A stretch of DNA of 64,000 nucleotides from Incurvaria masculella. Lineage: Eukaryota > Arthropoda > Insecta > Lepidoptera > Incurvariidae. The position numbers were made by a program, and so were the translations under genes. A model generated the notes under the pieces. It was not told where the DNA came from and ran no database searches. It saw only the letters and a program-made list of their open reading frames with translations. Positions 21,908 to 32,811 of this stretch are shown here, one piece after another. Position 1 is the stretch's first letter; every line of letters starts with the position of its first letter. The DNA is taken from contig OX335653.1 of the NCBI GenBank assembly GCA_946894095.1, positions 11,599,001-11,663,000 on the forward strand, given 5' to 3'.

Positions 21908-22350
21908 AACATGAGTATAGTTTAAGATGGATCGCGCCGGGAGGGCAACTCTACCGTTAACGCTAAACGACCACCTATTATATCACCGGTCGGTCACCCC
22001 CGCCGCCTGCTACACCCCGAGCCCTCCAGATGTTCCCCAGATAGCTCCGCGCCGATATGTCGACGCGTGATCGTTTTCAAATTAAGAACAAAAAAAAAAA
22101 TGTTGTTACCTACATAAAAATACTGTTTGTAGCCAATCAGACGAGGCAGGGCAATGCAACTCTGAAACTTGAGTATAGTTTAAGATGGATCGCGCCGGGA
22201 GGGCAGCTCGACCGTTAACGCTAAAAGACCACCTATTATATCACCGGAGGATCACCCCCGCCGCCTGCCACACCCGAGCCCTCCAGACATTCCCCAGATA
22301 GCTCTGCAGTAACTCGCGTCGATATGTCGACAGAAGATCGTTTTAAGAAT
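21872..22350. repeat. Two ~257-bp units overlapping the 143-bp array
   Basis: The last 143-bp unit continues from gtagctaatcagatgaggca (21872) into a new segment: gagtatagtttaagatggat, cgcgccgggagggca, cgttaacgctaaa, accacctattatatcaccgg, ccccagatagctc and atatgtcgac. The whole recurs from 22129. The 28-bp piece gtagcyaatcag...gggcaatg is therefore common to both repeat orders. An A-run follows the first unit at 22089-22100. Confidence 0.9.
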
Positions 22351-22831
22351 AGAAATAAGTCACGAAACATATACAATGAACGACATATTTTGACCCTTTG
22401 ATAATTTAAAGAAAAATAGCGACGAAGTACTGTGGCGCCATCTACACTGACGCACACACACCCCTTATTAACTATCCCCCTTGTTAGCTATCAACATTGC
22501 TGCATTGCTATAGAATACAGATAATTATGAGTATAGTTGCAAACATTTTTTATTTAAAAAGTTTGCGACAGTACATACCGTGATATTGGGCTGTTTCAAG
22601 TCAAATTCAAGTTTCAAAGCAATTCCCCTCTCTGACACGAGAATCGTGCGGAGGTTTCTTTCTCTGAGCGCGGATCGGCCTAAGAATATTTTTCTGGGCA
22701 GGGACTCCTTTTGGTTTTATACAGTTTAATATCCATGGTAAATATACTTAGGAAGAACATTTTTAGGAAGTAAAAATACTGTTAATATATACTAAAATAT
22801 TCGTTTTATAAAAAAGGGAAAGTAACTCTAT
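22351..22831. other. Spacer
   Basis: Contains tactgtggcgccatctacac at 22427, a short sequence typical of repeat-adjacent DNA. Nothing else is recognised. Confidence 0.35.
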
Positions 22832-22945
22832 AAGCCAGTCTGGTCCTTGATGTGTGTCGAGGCTTGCCACGGTTTGGATTTCACGGAAAACTGTACTTTT
22901 CTTGCTGGGTTGGTACAATGGCATTAAATAAAAGAGGCATGACAG
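22832..22945 (+). mobile_element. Decayed 5S-headed SINE fragment
   Basis: Aligns to the copy at 32423 from the 5S-derived C-box part (tctggtccttgatgtgtgtc versus ggtcttggatgggtgacc) across gaggcttgccacggtttgga to ggttggtacaatggcatt. Both ends are lost. This is an old copy. Confidence 0.55.
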
Positions 22946-24640
22946 TTATACGTGTTCTAGATATAAGTGTTATTTTAGACATATATAATGACAGTAGGTG
23001 TGTCATTAGGTGGATAATAAAGAGTTTGATAAAAAAACGTAAAACTAAAAAGTGACATCAATGCCAGTAACTTCCTTCAATTTTGATATAATATCCATTT
23101 ATGACTTTCAAAATGGTCAGTAATTTTCTTTTTCATTTCAATTTTAACCATAAAATAACTCAGATAACAACGAAAATTCCGCACATATGGAACTCAATAT
23201 TTAAGCCTACTCAAAAATTACAATAAGTCATAAGTAATCCGCTAAACATTTTTTTTTTCAAATGTTTCAAATTATATTTCAGTTTCGATATTGAGTGTAG
23301 ACTTCCACCGAGTAGCTCACGTCTTATCCTTATTTATACCTTCACAATGGAAGAGTAATGGCAGACCAATCACCTAATTGCTATTGTTACGGATTCAATC
23401 CGGGACTAGCGCAAATATTGTGTCTTCGCTAATGTAACAAGTAGACGCGTTGGTTAGATGTGATGCAACGCGTTAGTAGGTGATACATGCTATTTATATC
23501 ACCGTGATATTGTCAAAACCGGCATCTGACTGATGACTAAACTAACTTAACCTAACCTAACCTAACCGAATTTTACTCATCTATCGAATCGAATCAAACC
23601 TAACCTAACCCAGTTCAAACTAGGTGCTCTACGTCCAGTTAGAGTCCATTGAATTCGCAATATATTCTGATATAAAAAAAAATACAGTAACCCATGAATT
23701 TCAAATATCACTAGTGAGAAATGTGATATGTATGTAATTTCGACCGTGAGGCTACGGCATATTTATTAAAGTAAGAAATATGTAAAAACAACTACTTTAA
23801 ATACGTAAGAGATAATTACAAAATGAACGCAAATTTTCAATATGTTTAAACTTCAACTCTGTTCGATCCCTTTTTCGTCGATAACTATTTGTTCTCCTGT
23901 CATAACCTCGGTAGTTTAGTTTATTACGTGTTAACAATAATTGTTTAACTTTTGCTGTAAAAAATATCACCAACATTTCGTGAGATATCAGTCATAATTA
24001 AGTGCAAATTAATTTCATAATAAAAATTATCCAAGCAAGATGGCACGTAGAATAGTGTTAAGTTTTTGTGTTTTCTGCGCCAAAAATACAACACATATAA
24101 TTTGATCACCTTGATACACATGATGTATAAATAACAATTCAACAAAACTTGTTAGCAGCCACATACATAGTGTCAAATTACAAATATCTGAAATTGTTTG
24201 TGTCTGAGAGCTGATATTAACGATACTTGATATTGCTGATTTTTTTTATGCCAAAACTTTCTTGTCAGCTTTTATCTTTTATGTTGGTATGGACTTTTAC
24301 TATGGTGAAGAAAATTGTTTTGCAAACTGGAACTTCATAGAGCGATCATAAGCCAAAATTAGATGTTAATCATCGCGAGAAATTGCACCCCAATTAAGAA
24401 GGTGAAGAAAGAAGTCATAATTTCTATAATCGCTGGATACACTGAATACATGTTTAGATGTTTCCGAATTTGGATGTATATAAACCCGAAAAAGAAATTG
24501 ACTTAATCTGTACTCCGGTTACAAAACCTTTCGGAATATTTAGACAACAAATGAACCCGTAACATTGATTTGTGAGGCGACAAGCAAGCTGAGGGGCCAA
24601 AAATTCCGCAGTATCCTGTAAATATCCACGATAACTCCTG
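22946..24640. other. AT-rich spacer with short CCTAA tracts
   Basis: Apart from the telomere-like repeats at 23547-23612 nothing is supported. Small ORFs have no motif. Confidence 0.45.
23547..23612. repeat. Interstitial telomere-like (CCTAA)n
   Basis: taacctaacctaacctaacc at 23549-23568 and a second run of about 15 nt at 23599-23612, with a tcgaatcgaatc spacer. CCTAA/TTAGG is the canonical insect telomere repeat. The tracts are too short to be a telomere. Similar tract at 42283. Confidence 0.75.
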
Positions 24641-24644
24641 CTTG

Positions 24645-24684
24645 AATCCAACAATTAAATCTTATTATAATAAGTTGTTGGATT
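24645..24684. repeat. Imperfect 40-bp palindrome
   Basis: Outer arms aatccaacaa (24645-24654) and ttgttggatt (24675-24684) flank the perfect inner palindrome cttattataataag (24661-24674). A 6-nt bulge (ttaaat) is on the left side only. Purpose unknown. Confidence 0.7.
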
Positions 24685-26465
24685 TAATATCTGTTAACAG
24701 TGAGCTCAAGTCACTCTTTCCGCGTCTCCGCGTAAATATTCAAGCTTTCCATATCTCTCTCTGGAATTGAGAGGAGATGTGGCGCTTGCAGCGAAAATTG
24801 ATGCTCCACTACCTTGAGTATGGTATTTTGAGATCCAAAATCCCTTAGGCTCCTTCATCATATTTACATATATTTTTATAGCTCGAACATGGCTTTTTCA
24901 ATTCCTAGCACATAACAAAAAACATTATAGATAAATTACAATAACATTGCTATACAGCGTTTCCTTCAGTAGGCTTGATGAAATTTAAAATTAATATCAA
25001 CTTGAGAAAAGCCTGGATGTGAAAGACGTTCACCTAACCGCAATAAGCCCTTTTTTCGTTCCACCCTGAAAAAAGAGTGAAAACTTTCATATAACCTGGA
25101 GTGAAGTACATCATTATCTATAATGGTAGAGATATCCAAAATTACGTACAATCACCCCTCTTATTTGCGTGAGTGGCACCCACAAGCTACGCCTGCATTG
25201 AAGGGTATCGAATCTCACGCCGCTGATAATTGGCAACCCGATTCGTGGAACGCGAAGGAGTTTCAAGGTGGAGTTCGCCTGGAAACAGCCGCTAGGTTTT
25301 AACACGTGAAATTATTCATACTTTGTCTGCGTGACGTGAAGGAGTATACGACGATCTTAAGGCCTATTTTCTGGAATTACGTAATCAGTAATCTGGAATC
25401 CTGAGTCTAGAAAACCGCTTTAATACCGGTAAGTAGTTTAAATACGTCCACCAGATATGACAAAAAATATAAAAAATATATGAAAGCCGAAAAAAACAAC
25501 AATCGCTCGAAAAATAAAGGTTGCAAATGACGGTGTTGGCGAACGACTCGCGCCTCTCGTCTAGGTGGTAAATGTTATTTCAGGACAATCCCTAACAGTG
25601 ACAGTTTGGACTTTTTAGTCATTATGTAAGCTATATTTGTGAAATTGGGTAAGCACTGATTGCACTTTGAAGTCATGAGCGCGGCAGTGCGGTGCGCATT
25701 TGGTTTCATTATAAACAACGTACTGTTTGTTCACTGTTCTCTACAATTACAAGAGATTCAATTTAATTGGTTACATGAAGATATGTGCAAATGTAAAAAT
25801 TGTTATTAATTCGAAAAAAATGTCGCACATACTATTAGAAAATTAAAAAGTATTTTATCCTGCAGCAAGGATCTCTCATGGAAAACGTCATATACGTCAT
25901 GTTGAATTCGTAGGTGCAGAATTGATACATTCAAAGAGTAATCAAAAAGTTTTTCTTGATCTCACCTTTTCGATCAGTGACTTTTAAAAAAATAATATAT
26001 TTCGTTCGCTACAAAGTAATTGCCAAGTTTGATTTCGAGCGCGTGTACGATTCTCTTGAAAGTGACTGGCGATTTTTATCGGGAACTTTCCACTCAAACG
26101 CAAGAGTTTCCCTCGCGATCTGAAAACTTCCAGCCAACTCGATTCTGCCTGTTTTAGTACAATAAATCCTAAAGCAAATCGAAAAATAACAGAGCTTTTA
26201 CATAGTCATGCGTAGGTACATGTATTTTTGTGACAGTGGGCAGAGTATCAGGACTGTCTTACCTTAGGGCAATAAATCTTAAAGCAAATCGAAAAATATA
26301 ACAGTTGTTTTTAAGAGCGAAATTCTAAACGTAATTCCCGACCTGTAATTAAGTTTTTTTGCCAGCCCATGTAAACAGGTGAGAAAACAAATATCAGAGA
26401 CTGTGTTACGGTAGCGTGTGTAGTGTCGACTCATCGGGGAAAATTTCATGAATTCCATAAGTTAG
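24685..26465. other. Spacer with a short direct repeat
   Basis: A ~33-nt motif (caataaatcctaaagcaaat, then cgaaaaa-taacag) at about 26160-26191 recurs at about 26268-26304, a 108-bp offset. The remainder has no recognised feature. Confidence 0.45.
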
Positions 26466-26848
26466 TTTTTTTTTTCATGTAACTGAACATTGATGGTTAA
26501 TACCAAACTGGACGTCAGATATTAGTCTAACACACCGCATGGGAACTAGGTGCCATGCCAGGACCTTTCTTATATTGCTTGATAACATTGAACTGGATGG
26601 AAAATACGGAAAAAATTTATTGCCACTTCGACCATCGTTCATCCAATGCGATGGTACCAACCCGGGCGGGATTAACCCTACCACTTAGTAAGTAAGGAAG
26701 GAGACCTACAGTTTTACGTGGAGTCCGACCACGGCCAGCCTCAACGGTTGAAAATGGTCACCCATCCAGAACACAACCGTGCTCAGAGGTGCTTACCCAA
26801 GCTTATCGAATCACAAGGCGTCGCACCACTAGACTACCGAGGCTAACA
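26466..26848 (-). mobile_element. 5S-headed SINE copy, moderately diverged
   Basis: Read on the minus strand from 26848: gttagcctcggtagtctagt carries a tRNA-type A box. A mutated 5S-like stretch follows, with gcttgggtaagcacctct, then tggatgggtgaccatt, which is a near-perfect 5S C box. The shared body (ggttggtaccatcgcattgg, ccatccagttcaatg) follows and the element ends in a 10-nt A tail (the T run at 26466). The ORF at 26475-26684 is a frame within the SINE. Confidence 0.85.
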
Positions 26849-27446
26849 GACACTATGCCACTATTCGTTATTCTGTGCCTATGCCTTTTAACTGGATTTG
26901 AAAATCCGGCTGGGTGTTTACTCCTAAAAACCAACTTAAGGGTGTCTTGAAGTCACAAGAAAACCAAGATTTAAAAACGTTAATAAAGGCATTCTTTGTC
27001 CATTGGCTTAGGCACAATTTTGCACGGCGACTGCCATTAAAATAGCGAAATCGTCTTCCAGGCCCTAACGTTTCCCTCCCCCTAAACGTTGTCAGAGTTT
27101 AATAAAAAAAAATCTCTTGAGAAAGTTTCATTATATGTCCGTATGTTTATTTTTTTGTAAATAACAGTTTTATTCAGAAAAGTAATTTGAAAATAAACGT
27201 AAAAACAGACAACTTTTTTCCAATGTTAGCCAATATTTTCCAATCTAAAAGGTATATAAAAAAAATTAAAATATACAGACATTCTCTGTAATATATTTTA
27301 CAATCCAAAATAAAAAAAAACTTGTAAATATGTATGCATTTCTCGAGACACTCCGATGCGAAGCTGTGATAAATATAATTTGCTAAAGAAATAAAAACGA
27401 CGGGATGGTGAAAACTATTTATGTGGCGTGCGTTGGCGGTATTATA
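26849..27446. other. AT-rich spacer
   Basis: No recognised feature. Confidence 0.45.
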
Positions 27447-27643
27447 TACAGGTGTTTGTTAATTCGATACATTCCTTTTAAGAGGTCATTCTAGAGCTAA
27501 TTTGCAACAAATTTGTCCCACTAAACTGGGGTCGAAAATGAATAGGTTTTGAGTTATTTAGGTTTTTAATTTTTGGAAAATTTATATCTGATACGTAGGG
27601 GATAATAACCCCTTAGAAGGAATGTATCGTATTACCAAACACC

Positions 27644-27648
<5 letters not shown>
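27447..27648. mobile_element. ~200-bp MITE with TACAGG termini
   Basis: Left end tacaggtgtttgttaattcg continues as atacattcctt. The right end is its inverse (aaggaatgtatcgtattacc then aaacaccctgta), giving TIRs of about 33 bp. TA dinucleotides flank both ends, consistent with TA target preference. There is no coding capacity. Confidence 0.8.

Positions 27649-27693
<45 letters not shown>
27647..27693. repeat. (TA)n microsatellite
   Basis: About 23 uninterrupted TA units starting exactly at the right terminus of the MITE. Confidence 0.95.
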
Positions 27694-27698
<5 letters not shown>

Positions 27699-27848
27699 TA
27701 TGTAACACGATATATTGATTTTCACTTTATATTGTCTTAGAATACCTCGTTAATAATTTCGTAAGATGTAAGGAAATAAATGTTACTAAGATTTTGAATA
27801 CTTTATTATGAACTCATGCAATACAATACAGTAAAATTTATTTAAAAC

Positions 27849-27960
27849 TAGCTTCGGTACCCGGCTCCGCTCGGGTTAGTGTCGGCTAAATTGTTTCATG
27901 GTTAAAAAGTAGCCCACATGGCTGGTCCAAAATAGGGTCAATCCATCAATCCATCTACCA
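27849..27960 (-). mobile_element. Terminal fragment of a dispersed repeat ending in ctagt
   Basis: On the minus strand the sequence ends cggagccgggtacc then gaagctagt. The same terminus (ggagccgggtaccctcagct, agt) closes the repeat at 42560-42799. A GC hairpin close to a CTAG-type end resembles Helitron-like termini, but other repeat classes end similarly. Class not proven. Confidence 0.45.
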
Positions 27961-27975
27961 AATTTAATCAAGATC

Positions 27976-29630
27976 GTTTCATTTTCATTTTCATTTCATT
28001 TATAATCCATAGGTAGGATACCTACACTTGGACACGTTAACAATCTATCGGTTCAAGAAGAGCCGACAAACAAGTCTCATTAATGAATGAATTAAGAATA
28101 GCTTTAGTTGCCCCATTTTCAATACTACCGCTCACTAATTTTGAGTAGTTTATATTACACATATAAAGTTTTACAATATTGAGGTTTATAGTCATACAAA
28201 ATTATCCTCTTTACTCTGTTCGGGAGTATACAGCCATCGTCATTTTGGATATCATATATCACGTCAGAATAAAAATAAAAAAATAAAATAAAAAATACTA
28301 TGTTCAGGTGTATACAGCCTTCGTCATTTTTTATATCAAATATCACGTCAACATTACGATGAATATAAAATTATAATAATAATACAAATTTGTACTCGTA
28401 AAGAAACATCTATATTAAAAATCTATCGTCCAAACATTCCTTATTAGTATAATAGCTTTTATTTACCAACAATGCTTTAACTCTTTTCTTAAATAAATTG
28501 TCTCCTAGATTTTTTATATCGACTGACAATTTATTGCAAAACCTCGCACTATTACATACAAAGCTCTTTGAGGTTTTGACCAGTCTGTGCCTTATGTTCT
28601 GTATTTTTTGTTTACCACGTGTGTTATGATTGTGTACATCTTCATTCAGAGTGTATTCATGATTATGTTTCTTTGCGTACATAATATTCTGATATATGTA
28701 TGCACTTGGTAATTTCATGATCCCTAACTCGCTAAAAACATTTCTGCATGAGTCTCTTGGCTTGATGCCTAGGATGCTACGCAAAGCTCTTTTCTGTAAA
28801 ACAAAAATTCTGTTGGACTCTGCTGCGTTGCCCCAGAACATGAGACCATGAGACATTATGCTTTCAAAGTAAGCGTGGTAAACAATATTTGCTGCATGAG
28901 CTCCACAAAGCTCTCTAATTTTTTTTATTGCATAACAAGCTGAGTTTAATTTAGGTGCGAGTTTATCAATATGAGGTTTCCATGTAAGTGATGCATCGAA
29001 TGTAACTCCTAGAAATGTCATAGTAGTTTCTAAGTTTAAATTTAAGCTATTTATAGTTGTAACAATATCTTCATTGCATTGGTTCTTGTAGGTCCCAAGC
29101 GCAAAATGTATAACATTCGTTTTACTAACATTAAGTAATAGATTGTTGCATTCAAACCACGTATCAAGAGAATTTACAACAGCGAAAAAATATTCTCTTA
29201 GTTCACTCATGTCTTTATTTTGTAAAACTACTGAAATATCATCTGCGAACGTAAAGATTTTAATATCAGAATGTTTACAGCTGGATATATCATTGACATA
29301 AACTAGAAATAACAATGGTCCTAATATTGAGTCTTGAGGTACCCCCATTTTGATATCACTTACATCTGACTTCGAGCCATTGACTTCGCATATCTGTTTC
29401 TATTTTTCAAATATGATTTACATAATTGTAGCTCTTTGTTCCTAACACCATAATGGTCTAATTTCATTAAGAGAATTTCATGATCTACACAATCAAAAGC
29501 CTTTGATAAATCACAGAAGATTCCATATGTATGCTTACTACTGTCCAATGACATAAGAATGGATTTCAGTACAGCTGCTATGGCATCACCTGTTGACTTT
29601 TTCTTGCGAAATCCGAACTGCCTATAAGTT
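27976..29630 (-). mobile_element. 5'-truncated LINE relic with repeat-type tail
   Basis: Pol coding at 29630-28410, then a 3' UTR containing agtatacagccatcgtcatt-type text twice (28217-28268 and 28301-28350 on the plus strand), and an end made of AAATG/GAAAAT-type short repeats (27976-28002). The element at 36943-38475 has the same UTR motif (aagccatcgtcatttttgat at 37273), so the two are family members. Confidence 0.85.
28410..29630 (-). pseudogene. Reverse transcriptase relic (CR1/Jockey group)
   Basis: From about 29625 the frame gives RQFGFRKKKSTGDAIAAVLK and IFCDLSKAFDCVDHEILLMK. A frameshift near 29350-29360 switches to MGVPQDSILGPLLFLVYVND, where the usual QG is now QD. Then come FTFADDISVVL (active-site FADD), the thumb region TFLGVTFDASLTWKPHIDKL and KRALRSILG, and the C-terminal HNHNTRGKQKIQNI block. 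A 312-codon piece is open. The frameshift and the 5' truncation make it dead. Confidence 0.9.
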
Positions 29631-29779
29631 TGAGCCGAAACAGCACGATTTAATTAGAAACACGTGAAGGTGAGGTCACCTCCATGGAGAAACATGCATG
29701 AATTCCATTTCAGGCTTTGTTGACATTTGGTGGCTATTTAAAGAAAAAGCATTTGCTGCCAGCACCTTTCTGCACTTGC

Positions 29780-29925
29780 ACTGCTACATTGCTTACCTAG
29801 GAAGTAAGTAACGTGTAACGTAGGCAAGTTTTGCGTGGATTCCAAACCACAGCCAGCCTCAACATCGAAAACGGTAACCCATCCCGAACCTGACTGCTCC
29901 CAGAGATGCTATACGTTGATAAAAT
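29780..29925 (-). mobile_element. 5S-headed SINE fragment
   Basis: Minus-strand text cgggatgggttaccgttttc then gatgttgaggctggctgtgg and ttggaatccacgcaaaactt matches the head-body junction of the 5S-headed copies. The body is mostly lost to decay and the A-box end is gone. Confidence 0.6.
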
Positions 29926-30299
29926 ACGCATATGAATCGGGTAAGTGGGTCGCAAGTTACAAGAATTTAACACTCACTACTCACCCACCCCTCTGGTAAT
30001 GAAGCGTTATATTATGTAGCCTATAAGTTTTGAGTAGAATCTAGTAGATTAGCTAGACGTAGATACAATCCGCATCTAAATCGAGTAATTGGTTCTCAAG
30101 TAATTAGTATTTTATTCCATTGGTCGCACCTCAGGCGATTATTCGTGATGCCAAGTAGTCCTAAAGGGGCGTGAAATACCAAGCCGTGCTACGGTACAGT
30201 TAGTAAAAGAAAGCGCCGCAGCCGCCTTCCCGCCGAGCCGTGCAGAGCATTGCAGTTTGTATCTTGTATATTTTGTATTGTGTATATTGCCACATCTTA

Positions 30300-30560
30300 G
30301 CGTAAGCGGAACTAAATTATATTTAGCCTATCCTAATTCCCGGGTAGTTAAATGTACGTGTACTAAGTGTCATCGAATTCGGATAATCGGTTTAAGAGTT
30401 ATGGAAGAACATAGATACATACATACATACAGAATTGATTTCTAAAAATCGTCAATATAGTGTTAGTATCATACATAAAGTCTACAAACGAAGTATCTTA
30501 GAAAACAAAGCAACTTACTCCATGAACACCCCTTACAGATTTATTATTAGTATAGATAGA
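30300..30560 (+). mobile_element. Probable 3' terminal part of a dispersed lepidopteran repeat
   Basis: Blocks attatatttagcctatccta, tcgaattcggataatcggtt, aagagttatggaagaacata, a (catacata)n run at 30412-30430, and the end attattagtatagata at 30541 match the layout of very common repeats in moth and butterfly genomes. Recognition is from memory of the family's general form. No coding. Confidence 0.5.
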
Positions 30561-31139
30561 TAACACTAAAGAGGAATCATATTTAGATTAATGGGTTTAT
30601 TGACGTACTTTTCTGGTTTTCTTGTTTTTTCATTTATTATTGTTGTTATTTTTTTTTTATGTTTATCATGATAATATATTTCATTATAGATTTGCTATAG
30701 ACTCAAATCCCATCAAAAAACATGTCATATTTTTTTTTATCATAAAACTCGTTTTAAAAACTGGCTTTTGTAATTATAATATATAATATATAATGTTTCT
30801 CGCCTAAAGCTAAGAAAGCGAAAGAAAATAGAAAATGATGCATGAACGGGGAGATCAAACCCATGATGGCATGGAAATCAAGTCTCCACGCCCCTGATCT
30901 ACGGCCAAATGCCAAGACAATAATACACCGCCGGTGGGTACCCTGAGACCATATATTTGTGCTCGAGATGACACCCGTGATGTTATAATCTAAATACGAA
31001 TCTGAAGTCCTCTCGTCAACAGCGTTAAAGTATCGAAGAACGGACTTAGGATCCGCATTCATTTAGATTCCGTATGTACCTTATCCGGTCTAGAGACGTC
31101 ACGCCGGCTCGGAAACTTAATATAAATTTTAATGTCTGT
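30561..31139. other. Spacer with a possible minus-strand tRNA-derived SINE
   Basis: At about 30785-30905 the minus strand shows tagatcaggggcgtggagac (A-box-like) and catgggtttgatctccc (B-box-like), followed by an AT-rich tail of repeated tata units. The boxes are imperfect. The 102-codon minus-strand ORF across it is not recognised. Confidence 0.3.
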
Positions 31140-31360
31140 TATTTTTTTAACCCCCGAATGAAAGCGGCCCCTCGCCGAGAGCGGCCTCCCACCGCCGCTG
31201 CCCGCCCCTCCCCAGCGGCGGAGTCACGGCGGCGGTGGCGGCGAGGTGAACGGGCGAGGGGGGGGGGGCACGAAATTTTCTTAGAGAAACAATAAATTCT
31301 CGGAGTGTAACGCTAGAGTGGGCCGGCGCCGGTTGAGCGCGCGCGCACGCCCTCTAATAT
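31140..31360. promoter_or_regulatory. CpG-rich island with an 11-G run
   Basis: Includes cggcggcggtggcggcgagg, an 11-nt G run at 31258-31268 and ggccggcgccggttgagcgc. The plus-strand ORF here is low-complexity. A regulatory or promoter role is possible but not shown. Confidence 0.3.
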
Positions 31361-32422
31361 ATTGAATTTGAAACGAACAAACTTTCCCGCTCTGCGTCTC
31401 CGCTGTAATGGATTCTCTTTCGGGCACAATGTAATGAAATATTTTTTTTGCAAAACATATCTCTTTCGCTCGTGTGCGTGTTCGGAGTTTAAATCGCACG
31501 CATTGTTTATGAATATTATTTATTGCGACGATTTGGGATGTTCGGATAACTTTATCGGTTTCTTGTGGCTTATGATTTTCTCGTTCTAAATGTTGTGGTC
31601 TAGATGAGTTAATCCGTCTGAGAGATTTACTGGAATCATATCTGAGGTAGATCTCTTCGGGTTAAACAAATATTTTGCCCTAGTGAATCCCTTTCCTTGT
31701 TGAAAAAGCTCAACAACCAAAACTAATAAAAAATAAAATATTAACCCAACTTTATTCTTATGTTCTCTTAAAATAACTCATTTTAATAATACACAAAATC
31801 TACAATCATTGCAAACAGGTTAGTTTAAAAGATTGCTTTGTTTAATTTAAGGACGATACTTAGTGAAATCCCGACATATTCAAATTTTTATAAACTCTTT
31901 TTTGATGCCATGGTAACCAAACGCAATGCGAGCATATACAAATTTTAGTATATTTTTACAAAGATGCCAAAAGACGACTTTTAATTTATAAATAGAGATA
32001 ATTAAATTATAACATTACTACAATGGCTAGAAAAAGTAATTAAAAAATTAGAAGGAGTTTAGGAGAATCATTGCAAAAAAATATAAATCGATTTACAAGG
32101 GCACAATACTCTTCTATGTAGTGAAAAGTGGCTGGTTTTTTAAACAAGATTTCATGAAAATTAATCTGAAATATGTTACAAAACAACACAAATATAAAAA
32201 GGTCGAGCTATATTGGCGACTACTATATATGCTATTGCTGGCCTTCTACATTATAAACAAATAGCTGAATAAATAAAAAATACATATTCCTATGAAAAAA
32301 AACATTTTGAGGTTGTACAATATCATCGATATTGAAGCATTGAAATCAGACCTTGAAATTAGTCAGTTTTTTTTTGATGTGGACATTCGTCGGAAGCAGG
32401 AAGAATTTGCAGACCAAAAACT
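31361..32422. other. AT-rich spacer
   Basis: 31361-31600 is moderately GC and unique-looking. The rest is AT-rich with no recognised element. Confidence 0.4.
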
Positions 32423-32811
32423 GTCAGCCTCGGTGGCCCAGTGGCGCGACACTTCGGCGATCGCTCTCCGAAGTTAAGCAACGCTGGGTCCGGTCTGGTC
32501 TTGGATGGGTGACCATTCGACCGTTGAGAGAGGCTGGCCGTGGTTCGGATTCCACGTTAAGCTGTAGGTCCCCTTCCTTACTTACTAGGTGGTAGGGTTT
32601 ATCCCGCCCGGGTTGGTACCATCGCATTGGATGAACGCTGGGCGAAGCGGCAATGAAAATTGTCCGTGTTTTCCATCCAGTTCAATGTAGCCGTGCAATA
32701 TAAGGAAGGTCCTGGCATGGCACCTAGTTCCCATGTGGTGTGTTGGGCTAATACCATGACAGAACTTGTGGTATTAGCCATCCATGTCCAGTCACATAAA
32801 AAAAAAAAAAA
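32423..32811 (+). mobile_element. Full-length 5S-headed SINE (reference copy)
   Basis: Head: gtcagcctcggtggcccagt with a tRNA-type A box, then cgaagttaagcaacgctggg and tctggtcttggatgggtgac. These match the eukaryotic 5S rRNA internal promoter (A box AAGTTAAGCAACG, C box CTTGGATGGGTGACC) almost exactly. From about 32531 the sequence (ggctggccgtggttcggatt) joins the same body as the tRNA-headed copies: ggtaccatcgcattggatga, gcggcaatgaaaattgtccg, then ttagccatccatgtccagtc. It ends in 14 A. It is nearly identical to the copy at 61090, so this subfamily is young. Confidence 0.92.

Noticed and set aside
21336..22350. CRISPR-like array
   Set aside because: Eukaryotic context, units are contiguous 143-bp tandem repeats with no unique spacers.
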